A stretch of DNA of 5,087 nucleotides from Pseudomonas sp. (GTDB lineage Bacteria > Pseudomonadota > Gammaproteobacteria > Pseudomonadales > Pseudomonadaceae), in contig DQGF01000259.1 in the NCBI GenBank assembly GCA_003525045.1, forward strand, positions 1,712 through 6,798, in the 5' to 3' direction. This document shows positions 1 to 5,087 of this stretch, in pieces. Every line of letters begins with the position of its first letter. The first letter of the stretch is position 1. Under the pieces are notes generated by a model. The model did not search any database. It saw only the letters and a list, made by a program, of their open reading frames with translations, and was not told the DNA's origin. The position numbers and the translations under genes are program-made.

Positions 1-1400
1 TCGGCCCTGACTTTCAGATGCCGCCGGCAAGCCTGTCGCAGCACTACGATCAACAGGCCGAGCAGCGCCTCGGCGAGGGTGGCAACCAGGTCGGTGAACA
101 ACACATTGCCCTTGGCCAGAAGGTCCGCGGGGACTGGTGGTCGGCCTTTCAGTCGCCAAAGCTCGACAAGGTGGTACGTCGCGCCATCGACGGCAATCTT
201 GAGCTGGTGGCGGCGGACGCCACCATTCGGCAAGCGGCGTCCTCCGTCGCGGCTGCAGAGGGCGCGCTGTATCCGCAGGTCGATTTCGCCGCTCAGGCGG
301 GCCGTCAACGGGTGCACAATGCGCCCGAGCCAGCTGTTTCCAATTTCTATGCGATCGGGCCGCGGGTCGGCTTCGACCTTGATGCCTTTGGCGGGAACAA
401 GCGGCGGGTCGAACAGCAGCAAGCGTTTACCGAGCTGCAAAAGCATCGATACGAAGCGGCGTACCTGACCCTGACGGGCGATGTCGCGAGCCAGGCATTA
501 TTGGTTGCTTCAGCCAACGCGCAAATGCAAGCCGTCGAAAAGCTGCTGGCCAACGACGCGAAGAATCTCCAGCTGGTGCGCATGGCACACCTCAATGGCA
601 GCACCACGCAGATCGATGTTTCGCTGGCCGAGACCCGGCTCGCCCAGGACCGCACGCTGCTGCCGCCCCTCGCTCAGCAGCGGGATTCGGCGCGCCACGC
701 ACTGTCGATCTTGACGGGTAAAGGTCCTGCTGACTGGATCGCGCCGGACTTCGAGCTTGCCGAGTTTGTCTTGCCATCGAACGTGCCCGTCAGTTTGCCT
801 TCGGCAATGGCTCAAGATCGGCCGGATATACGACAGGCAGAGGCCGAGCTGCACATGGCCAGCGCCGCGGTTGGCGTCGCGACGGCGAACCTGTATCCCC
901 ATGTCGAGCTTTCCGCGTTTCTGGCGCAGTCGGCTTCCGGCAATGGCGGTGCTGCGCTCTGGGGCTTCGCGGCGGGGCTGGCCGGTCCGATCTTTGATGG
1001 TGGCACGCTCAAAGCCGAACGTCAGGCCGCAGTCGACGGCTACAAGGCAACGCTCGCCGGCTACCAGCAGACCGTCATTCAATCATTCGGTCAGGTCGCG
1101 GACACGCTGCAGGCGATCAACCATGACGCCGAACAAAACCTGGCGCAGGAGCAGGCGTTACGCGCGGCCGAAAGCAGTTTTCGCTTGAACCAGCAAGCCT
1201 ACGCGCAAGGCGAGAACAGTATTCTCCAGGTGCTGGAAGCGGAGCGTGCCTATGAGCAGGCGTTGCTGGGGCAAATCAGAGTGAAGACCGCGCAGTACCT
1301 CGACACGGTGCGGCTGTACGTAGCACTCGGCGGCAATTCCATCGGTGTATTCGAACAACGGGTTGCCGCTCGCGAAGAACCGAAACGTTCATATCAATAG
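1..1400 (+). CDS. RND-type efflux outer-membrane channel, NodT/OprM (TolC-like) lipoprotein family; 5' partial
   Basis: This is the outer-membrane exit duct of a tripartite efflux system. Family members form trimeric beta-barrel/alpha-helical tunnels that dock onto a periplasmic adaptor and an inner-membrane pump. The reading frame is open to the window edge, and the residues before the first Met (GPDFQ, from base 3) match the conserved segment that follows the lipobox Cys in this family. The Met at 18 is therefore not the true start; the signal peptide and lipid-anchored Cys lie upstream. Counting from that Met, DWW at 39-41 opens the first OEP repeat, YPQVDF is at 85-90, and the FDLDAFGGNKRR segment is at 119-130. 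LPPLAQQRDSARHAL (215-229) ends the first repeat. The second repeat includes QDRPDIRQAEAEL (266-278), VATANLYPHVELS (287-299) and a GPIFDGG turn (323-329). The C-terminus ends with LGGN and a ~20-residue tail. No terminator follows, and the reductase gene begins 31 bases later. The exported substrate cannot be told from the sequence. Confidence 0.93.
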   Translation, partial: GPDFQMPPASLSQHYDQQAEQRLGEGGNQVGEQHIALGQKVRGDWWSAFQSPKLDKVVRRAIDGNLELVAADATIRQAASSVAAAEGALYPQVDFAAQAGRQRVHNAPEPAVSNFYAIGPRVGFDLDAFGGNKRRVEQQQAFTELQKHRYEAAYLTLTGDVASQALLVASANAQMQAVEKLLANDAKNLQLVRMAHLNGSTTQIDVSLAETRLAQDRTLLPPLAQQRDSARHALSILTGKGPADWIAPDFELAEFVLPSNVPVSLPSAMAQDRPDIRQAEAELHMASAAVGVATANLYPHVELSAFLAQSASGNGGAALWGFAAGLAGPIFDGGTLKAERQAAVDGYKATLAGYQQTVIQSFGQVADTLQAINHDAEQNLAQEQALRAAESSFRLNQQAYAQGENSILQVLEAERAYEQALLGQIRVKTAQYLDTVRLYVALGGNSIGVFEQRVAAREEPKRSYQ

Positions 1401-1431
1401 CCGCTGCGGCCCCTGAGAATGGAGTAGAGAC

Positions 1432-2385
1432 ATGTCATTTTACGAAGCCTTTCACGATGAACTGCGCGATACCAGATTCCCTCTTGTGCACGGATCAGGC
1501 GAGATGCCGGCCGTTGGATTTGGCACATTGTTCCGCGACCTCTCGGTCACCACCCAAGCGGTCAAGGACGCGCTGCAAACAGGCTTTCGCCATTTCGATT
1601 GTGCAGAACGCTATCGCAATGAGGACCAGGTCGGCGTTGCCATAAAGGAAATGATAGAGGCAGGGAAGATCCGCCGGGAGGAGGTGTTCATTACCACGAA
1701 ACTGTGGAACACCAACCATCGTCCCGAGCGAGTCGAACCTGCTTTTTCAGCCAGTTGCCGACGGCTTCAAGTGGACTACATCGACTGCTATCTGATCCAT
1801 ACGCCCTTTGCTTTTCAACCCGGCGAGAACCAGGACCCAAGAGACGAGCAAGGACGTGTCATCTACGACCGAGGGGTGACGTTAATCGACACCTGGCGGG
1901 CGCTTGAGCGCCTGGTGGATGAAGGCCGCTGCAAGTCCATCGGTTTATCTGATATCACCCTGGAGGCTTTGCAAGAGATTGTGGCCGTAGCCCGGATCAA
2001 ACCCGCGGTGGTGCAGATTGAATCCCACCCTTATCTGCCTGAATGGGAGCTGCTGGAGTTTTGCCAGCAGCACGCAATTATCGTCCTTGCGTTTGCGCCA
2101 CTCGGGCATGGCATGGTGCCGAACGTGCTGGAAGATGGGGTGATAGCAGGGATCGCCCGGCGCTTGCGCAAGACCCCGGCGCAAGTTGCATTGGCCTGGT
2201 CGGTACAGCGTGGAGTCGCTTTTCTGACCACCTCTGCAACACTGAGCCATATTCAGGAAAACTTTGATATTTCTACACTGCCTCACCGGGCAATGCATGA
2301 AATCAAGACCGACATTACGACCAGGGTACGCTTCAACTCGGTAGTCGAAACCGGTGTACCTGGATTCATTGCGCGGAAAACGTGA
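1432..2385 (+). CDS. Aldo/keto reductase (AKR superfamily), NAD(P)H-dependent carbonyl reductase
   Basis: This is a 317-residue soluble (beta/alpha)8-barrel oxidoreductase that should reduce aldehydes or ketones to alcohols. The full catalytic tetrad is present: Asp56 and Tyr61 (FDCAERYRNE), Lys90 (ITTKLWNT) and His123 (LIHTP). Their spacing equals that of human aldose reductase (43/48/77/110). GTLFRD near 31-36, QIESHPYLPE (195-204) and the APLGHG turn (222-227) are other family landmarks. The cofactor end departs from the classic pattern. The usual IPKS...R..EN reads LTTS (265-268)...H273..EN, so the Lys and Arg that hold the NADPH 2'-phosphate are Thr267 and His273. The GVSNF motif reads GLSDI (171-175), and HWP reads HTP. 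Similar TTS variants occur, as I recall, in some fungal-type AKRs. The start is supported by GGAG at 1421-1424, seven bases before the ATG. It lies 31 bases after the efflux channel and is followed by a strong terminator, so it is probably the last gene of that unit. The substrate is unknown. Confidence 0.93.
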   Translation: MSFYEAFHDELRDTRFPLVHGSGEMPAVGFGTLFRDLSVTTQAVKDALQTGFRHFDCAERYRNEDQVGVAIKEMIEAGKIRREEVFITTKLWNTNHRPERVEPAFSASCRRLQVDYIDCYLIHTPFAFQPGENQDPRDEQGRVIYDRGVTLIDTWRALERLVDEGRCKSIGLSDITLEALQEIVAVARIKPAVVQIESHPYLPEWELLEFCQQHAIIVLAFAPLGHGMVPNVLEDGVIAGIARRLRKTPAQVALAWSVQRGVAFLTTSATLSHIQENFDISTLPHRAMHEIKTDITTRVRFNSVVETGVPGFIARKT

Positions 2386-2394
2386 TACACGATG

Positions 2395-2429
2395 AAGGGG
2401 CGGTCTTATGCAGGACCGCTTCTTTTTTT
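2395..2429 (+). terminator. Rho-independent terminator after the reductase gene
   Basis: Core arms GCGGTC (2400-2405) and GACCGC (2414-2419) pair. T2406-G2413 and T2407-A2412 extend them inward to an ATGC loop. G-U and A-T pairs extend the stem outward over 2395-2399 with 2420-2424. A run of seven T (2423-2429) follows at once, the standard intrinsic-terminator layout. It begins about 10 bases after the reductase stop and ends 29 bases before the LysR start codon. Confidence 0.88.
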
Positions 2430-2458
2430 CATGTGAAAGCTTGGGCTGAGGTAGGGCG

Positions 2459-3397
2459 ATGGACGTTTTCCAAACCATGCGTTTTTTTGTAGCGGTCGTC
2501 CAGAGCGGCAGTTTCACGGCGGCGGCCGAGCTAATGGACACCAACACCACCAACGTTTCCAAAGCCGTTTCCAGTCTGGAAGCCAGGTTGCAGACCCGCC
2601 TGATCAACCGGACGACCCGACGCCTGGCATTGACTGAAGCCGGTCTGCGTTATCTGCAACGCTGCGAGAGAATTCTTGACGAGGTACGTGAGGCCGATGA
2701 GGAAGCGGGTACTGCTCAGACCCTGCCCGTCGGCAGGCTGAAAATTCATGCGATGTCAGCCATTGGCAATCACTACGTGATCGATGCCATTGCCAAATAC
2801 AGAGAGATTTATCCCTCGGTGATGTTTGATCTGACACTGACCAATCGGCTACCGGATTTGCTGGAGGAGGGTTATGACATGTCGATTGTTCTGGCGCGGG
2901 ATTTGCCCGATTCGGGATTTGTCGCTCAGCGGCTCGGCATCACGTACAGCATTCTCTGCGCTTCGCCTGGGTACTTGAAGAAACGTGGAATCCCTGAGTC
3001 TCCAGGTGCTCTTGGCGACCATGATTGCTTGAGGATTGTGAATACGGTGATGCCCGTTGAGAACTGGGCATTCGAGGGACCGAAAGGGGTAGAAACAGTC
3101 AACGTGGCAGTGTCGCCGTTTCACATCAATACCGCCGATGGCATGACGGTCGCGATAAAAAATGGGATGGGTATTGGCATTCAACCTATTGCTTCTGCAG
3201 TCGATGGCCTCAAGGCCGGCAACTTGATTCGCGTACTGCCGGAATATCATCTTGAAGAGTTGAATCTGTTTGCCATCTACCCGTCACGCAAATTCGTCGA
3301 TGCAAAAATAAAGACATGGGTGGATTTTCTTAAAAACTCCGTTCCAGGCCTGTTGGCAGCCGATGAAAAAATCGTAGGCTCGCCAAAAAAACGATAA
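2459..3397 (+). CDS. LysR-family transcriptional regulator (CrgA/DmlR-like subgroup)
   Basis: This is a 312-residue DNA-binding regulator of usual LTTR length. The N-terminal winged helix-turn-helix covers about residues 1-62: SGSFTAAAELM (16-26) and VSKAVSSLEARL (33-44) form the two helices, and INRTTRRLALTEAG (49-62) forms the wing. A linker helix follows at about 63-85. The effector-binding domain runs from about 90 to 300 and contains GYDMSIVLARDLPDSGFVAQRLG (start 138, end 160), a typical segment of the subgroup that includes CrgA and DmlR. The start is supported by GAGG (2448-2451) seven bases before the ATG. Tandem TAA stops (3395-3400) end it. It lies downstream of and co-directional with the reductase, not in the common divergent layout, so its target is not shown by position; the channel/reductase unit and itself are the obvious candidates. 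GC looks lower than in the flanking efflux and glyA genes. Ligand unknown. Confidence 0.94.
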   Translation: MDVFQTMRFFVAVVQSGSFTAAAELMDTNTTNVSKAVSSLEARLQTRLINRTTRRLALTEAGLRYLQRCERILDEVREADEEAGTAQTLPVGRLKIHAMSAIGNHYVIDAIAKYREIYPSVMFDLTLTNRLPDLLEEGYDMSIVLARDLPDSGFVAQRLGITYSILCASPGYLKKRGIPESPGALGDHDCLRIVNTVMPVENWAFEGPKGVETVNVAVSPFHINTADGMTVAIKNGMGIGIQPIASAVDGLKAGNLIRVLPEYHLEELNLFAIYPSRKFVDAKIKTWVDFLKNSVPGLLAADEKIVGSPKKR

Positions 3398-3425
3398 TAA
3401 ATGTGCAGTTTCTGACCTCGCAGAC

Positions 3426-3445
3426 ATGGAGTGTCGACCCTCCAT
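3426..3445. other. Small hairpin in the convergent gap between the LysR gene and the DUF2790 gene
   Basis: ATGGAG (3426-3431) and CTCCAT (3440-3445) form a 6-bp stem with an 8-base loop, centred in the 62-base gap between two genes that read toward each other. It could act as a weak bidirectional stop for both transcripts. No T-run follows on either strand, so it is not a standard rho-independent terminator, and I see no better one in this gap. Confidence 0.3.
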
Positions 3446-3459
3446 CTTCCGCACCGTAC

Positions 3460-3732
3460 TCAACCGTTGGAACATCCAGTGCCCATGACTTGATACTGCA
3501 TTACATGACGTTGGCCGTGGGAGTCTTCATAGGTCATTTGAGCCGGGACCGGCCCGCACTGATCCGGAATATCGGTCACTGTAATGACTTTGTCGATATC
3601 GAGTTTTGTTCCGTAAGTGTAATTTTCAATCGGCGTCTTGCTGGTGCTGTCGGTTGAATGGCTCTCGTCTGCATGGGCCTGTACGCCGACAGCACCAAGA
3701 ACGAGAAGAAGCGCAATTCTGGAGATTTTCAT
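3460..3732 (-). CDS. DUF2790 family small exported protein of unknown function
   Basis: This gene encodes a 90-residue precursor. Residues 1-21 are a clear Sec signal peptide: a short Lys/Arg-containing start (MKISR), a hydrophobic core (IALLLVLGAVGV) and an AHA cleavage site before Asp22. The mature ~69 residues begin with a polar Ser/Thr/Asp-rich stretch. A conserved-looking core follows, with IPDQCGPVPAQMTYEDSHGQ (55-74) and a C-terminal MGTGCSNG. Cys59 and Cys87 are the only cysteines and could form a disulfide in the periplasm. I recognise this as the Pseudomonas DUF2790 family, whose function is not known to me. A GTG nine bases further upstream (3741-3739) is in frame, but I prefer the ATG at 3732. 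It has a GGTGA ribosome-binding site five bases away, and MKIS begins a normal signal peptide. The gene is convergent with the LysR gene and on the same strand as glyA, but is separated from glyA by ~250 bases with a hairpin, so it is probably monocistronic. Confidence 0.85.
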   Translation of the reverse strand: MKISRIALLLVLGAVGVQAHADESHSTDSTSKTPIENYTYGTKLDIDKVITVTDIPDQCGPVPAQMTYEDSHGQRHVMQYQVMGTGCSNG

Positions 3733-3737
3733 GATAG

Positions 3738-3742
3738 TCACC
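3738..3742 (-). promoter_or_regulatory. Ribosome-binding site deciding the DUF2790 start
   Basis: On the minus strand GGTGA sits five bases before the ATG at 3732. It overlaps the alternative in-frame GTG at 3741-3739, so it can serve only the ATG. No comparable purine-rich motif is placed for the GTG. Confidence 0.55.
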
Positions 3743-3819
3743 GTGTCGTTATGGATTACTCGGCGATCGAGATGAATGAAATCACATCGAACTTCGGAGT
3801 TTTTACCTTGCGAGCCAGT

Positions 3820-3862
3820 TGATGCTTATTGCATTAGCTCACTGGGTAGACACGATGCTAAG
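3820..3862. repeat. Clustered GATGCTWA/GCTAA motifs upstream of the DUF2790 gene
   Basis: On the plus strand GATGCTTA starts at 3821 and GATGCTAA starts at 3854, seven of eight bases identical and 33 bases apart, about three helical turns. An inverted GCTAA (TTAGC, 3834-3838) lies between them. GCTTATTGCATTAGC (3824-3838) is also an imperfect palindrome. The cluster coincides with the candidate promoter, as an operator would. The motifs are short, so chance remains possible. Confidence 0.3.
3833..3861 (-). promoter_or_regulatory. Candidate sigma70-type promoter for the DUF2790 gene
   Basis: Read on the minus strand, TTAGCA (3861-3856, four of six matches to TTGACA) is followed after 17 bases by GCTAAT (3838-3833, four of six matches to TATAAT). 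Initiation would fall near 3826 and give a leader of about 95 bases before the ATG at 3732. Both hexamers are imperfect and were found by eye, so this is only a candidate. The related repeats around it (see findings) suggest that a regulator may bind here. Confidence 0.3.
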
Positions 3863-3954
3863 TGTTCCCCCTTGCCACAAATAGCGGGCCACTGGACAAA
3901 CACTATTGCCGGATTTCGCATGAATGGGGGTTTCGACGTTTTGATTCCTGAACG

Positions 3955-3978
3955 AGCGGGAGGGCTGGCCCTCCCGCT
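3955..3978 (-). terminator. Strong GC-rich hairpin after glyA, probable terminator
   Basis: Arms AGCGGGAGGG (3955-3964) and CCCTCCCGCT (3969-3978) are perfectly complementary over 10 bp with a 4-base loop. On the minus strand the hairpin begins five bases after the glyA stop. The bases that follow (CGTTCAGG) have no T-run, so it is an atypical intrinsic terminator. It may instead protect the mRNA 3' end or act with Rho. Confidence 0.55.
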
Positions 3979-3983
3979 ACGTA

Positions 3984-5087
3984 TCAGCCGCGGTAGACCG
4001 GGAAGTCACTGCACATCGCGGCAGCCAGTCTGGCGACCTGAGCCTCGACATCGGCATCGCCGAGGTGATCGAGGATGTCGCAGATCCAACCCGCCAGCTC
4101 GATGCTCTGGGCCTCCTTGAAACCACGGCTGGTGATTGCCGGGGTGCCGATGCGCAGGCCGGAGGTCACAAACGGCGATTGCGGATCGTTCGGTACGGCA
4201 TTCTTGTTCACGGTGATACCGGCGCGGCCGAGGGCGGCGTCGGCGTCTTTGCCGGTCAGTCCCTGACGAATCAGGCTGACCAGGAACAAGTGGTTGTCGG
4301 TGCCGCCGGACACCACATCGTAGCCTCGGTCGATAAAGACCTTGGCCATCGCCTGGGCGTTGCGGATCACTTGCGCCTGATAGGTCTTGAAGGCGGGCTC
4401 CAGCGCTTCCTTGAAGCACACGGCCTTGGCGGCGATCACGTGCATCAGCGGTCCGCCCTGGCCTCCGGGGAACACCGCGGCGTTGAGTTTTTTCTCCAGT
4501 TCCGGATTGGACCTGGCCAGGATCAAGCCACCCCGTGGGCCGCGCAGGGTCTTGTGGGTCGTGGTGGTGACCACATCGGCGTACGGCAGCGGGTTCGGGT
4601 ACAGACCGGTCGCTACCAGCCCGGCGACGTGGGCCATGTCGACGAACAGATAAGCACCGACTTTGTCGGCGATCTGACGGAAGCGCGGAAAGTCCAGGGT
4701 CTTCGAATAGGCGGAGAACCCGGCGATGAGCATCTTCGGCTGGTGCTCGACGGCCAGGCGCTCGACTTCGTCGTAATCGATCAGCCCGGTCGAGGTGTCG
4801 ATACCGTACTGCACAGCATTGTAGAGCTTGCCGGAAAAGCTGACCTTGGCGCCGTGGGTCAAATGGCCGCCGTGGGCCAGGCTCATGCCCAGCACGGTAT
4901 CACCGGCTTGCAGCAACGCCAGATACACCGCCGCGTTGGCCTGGCTGCCGGAGTGCGGCTGAACGTTGGCGTAATCGGCGCCGAACAGCTGTTTGGCGCG
5001 GTCGATGGCCAGTTGCTCGACCACGTCGACGTGTTCGCAGCCACCGTAATAACGCTTGCCGGGATAGCCTTCGGCGTACTTGTTGGT
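3984..5087 (-). CDS. glyA: Serine hydroxymethyltransferase; 5' partial
   Basis: This PLP enzyme interconverts L-serine plus tetrahydrofolate with glycine plus 5,10-methylene-tetrahydrofolate in the cytosol, the main source of one-carbon units. The frame runs open to the right edge. The first in-window residues ([20 protein letters not shown]) match E. coli GlyA from Thr52, so ~51 N-terminal codons lie outside; the internal GTG at 5024 is not the start. The 367 residues present plus ~51 give about 418, the usual length. Tyr55 and Glu57 (E. coli numbering) of the active site are in TNKYAEG. Further landmarks are the SGSQAN cofactor loop, AHGGHLTHG with the ring-stacking His, DMAHVAGL with the cofactor Asp, and [16 protein letters not shown] with the Schiff-base Lys (residue 179 of the visible part). 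[16 protein letters not shown] carries the Arg that binds the substrate carboxylate. All expected key residues visible here are intact. Pseudomonas species often carry more than one glyA paralogue, and I cannot tell which this is. Confidence 0.97.
   Translation of the reverse strand, partial: TNKYAEGYPGKRYYGGCEHVDVVEQLAIDRAKQLFGADYANVQPHSGSQANAAVYLALLQAGDTVLGMSLAHGGHLTHGAKVSFSGKLYNAVQYGIDTSTGLIDYDEVERLAVEHQPKMLIAGFSAYSKTLDFPRFRQIADKVGAYLFVDMAHVAGLVATGLYPNPLPYADVVTTTTHKTLRGPRGGLILARSNPELEKKLNAAVFPGGQGGPLMHVIAAKAVCFKEALEPAFKTYQAQVIRNAQAMAKVFIDRGYDVVSGGTDNHLFLVSLIRQGLTGKDADAALGRAGITVNKNAVPNDPQSPFVTSGLRIGTPAITSRGFKEAQSIELAGWICDILDHLGDADVEAQVARLAAAMCSDFPVYRG

Noticed and set aside
18..20. ATG at 18 as the start of the efflux channel gene.
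   Set aside because: The frame continues upstream with GPDFQ, which matches the family's post-lipobox segment, and a start here would lack any signal peptide.
510..1082. A 190-codon minus-strand open frame within the efflux channel gene.
   Set aside because: It is fully antisense to conserved OEP-family sequence, with an Arg-rich composition typical of a shadow frame and no ribosome-binding site noted.
1399..1411. GCCG-CTG-CGGC just after the efflux channel stop as a terminator.
   Set aside because: The stem is only 4 bp, the loop is 3 bases and no T-run follows, so it is too weak to separate the channel and reductase transcripts.
1945..2607. A 220-codon open frame on the minus strand across the reductase end and LysR start.
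   Set aside because: It is antisense to two clearly real genes, runs through the terminator, and its translation shows no recognisable domain. High-GC DNA commonly gives such shadow frames.
3385..3391. A7 run near the LysR gene end read as a T7 terminator tract for the DUF2790 transcript on the minus strand.
   Set aside because: I find no stable hairpin immediately before the run on the minus strand, and the As encode the C-terminal Lys residues of the LysR protein.
3403..3657. An 84-codon plus-strand open frame after the LysR gene.
   Set aside because: It is antisense to the DUF2790 gene, which has a signal peptide and family motifs. Nothing supports the opposite strand.
3834..3850. TTAGCTCACTGGGTAGA resembles a tRNA D-arm, suggesting a tRNA gene or remnant/attachment site.
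   Set aside because: The following bases do not restore the D-stem, no anticodon stem forms, and no T-arm (GGTTCGA-like) or acceptor partner lies downstream. It is either a chance match or a remnant too short to support.
3776..4120. A 114-codon plus-strand open frame from the intergenic gap into glyA.
   Set aside because: Its second half is antisense to glyA and it runs through the glyA hairpin. The translation is Cys/Arg/Pro-rich with no known motif, and no clear ribosome-binding site precedes it.
5022..5024. Internal GTG as the start of glyA.
   Set aside because: Conserved GlyA residues (TNKYAEG..., including active-site Tyr and Glu) lie upstream of it in frame up to the window edge.

Overview
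The window looks like chromosomal DNA from a Pseudomonas species, probably of the P. fluorescens/putida type. The evidence is a DUF2790 small exported protein (to my knowledge essentially confined to Pseudomonadaceae), a gamma-proteobacterial GlyA, high GC with Pseudomonas-like codon use, and a CrgA/DmlR-like LysR regulator. This assignment rests on recognition, not on a database search. There are five protein-coding genes. The two at the window edges are cut, each lacking its N-terminus. I see no rRNA or intact tRNA gene, CRISPR array, IS element or phage gene.

Left part, plus strand: the 3' part of a NodT/OprM-type outer-membrane efflux channel (1-1400) is followed after 31 bases by an aldo/keto reductase (1432-2385). 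No terminator separates them, so they are probably co-transcribed. A clear rho-independent terminator (about 2395-2429) closes this unit. A LysR-family regulator (2459-3397) on the same strand starts only 29 bases after the terminator T-run. The simplest reading is an export-plus-detoxification unit: upstream pump genes outside the window, the outer-membrane channel, a carbonyl-reducing enzyme, and a neighbouring regulator that may control the unit. The regulatory link is inference.

Middle: a 62-base convergent gap with a small hairpin separates the LysR gene from a minus-strand gene for a 90-residue exported DUF2790 protein of unknown function (3460-3732). About 220 bases upstream of it hold a candidate sigma70 promoter overlapped by repeated GCTWA-type motifs, and then a strong GC-rich hairpin just past the end of glyA.

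Right part, minus strand: glyA, serine hydroxymethyltransferase, with its first ~51 codons beyond the right edge. It is a core one-carbon metabolism gene and has no evident functional tie to the left part.

Nothing here is a convincing new biological system. The points most worth a second look are the altered cofactor-binding residues of the reductase, its pairing with an efflux channel, the terminator-to-LysR spacing, and the DUF2790 gene with its repeat-rich upstream region.
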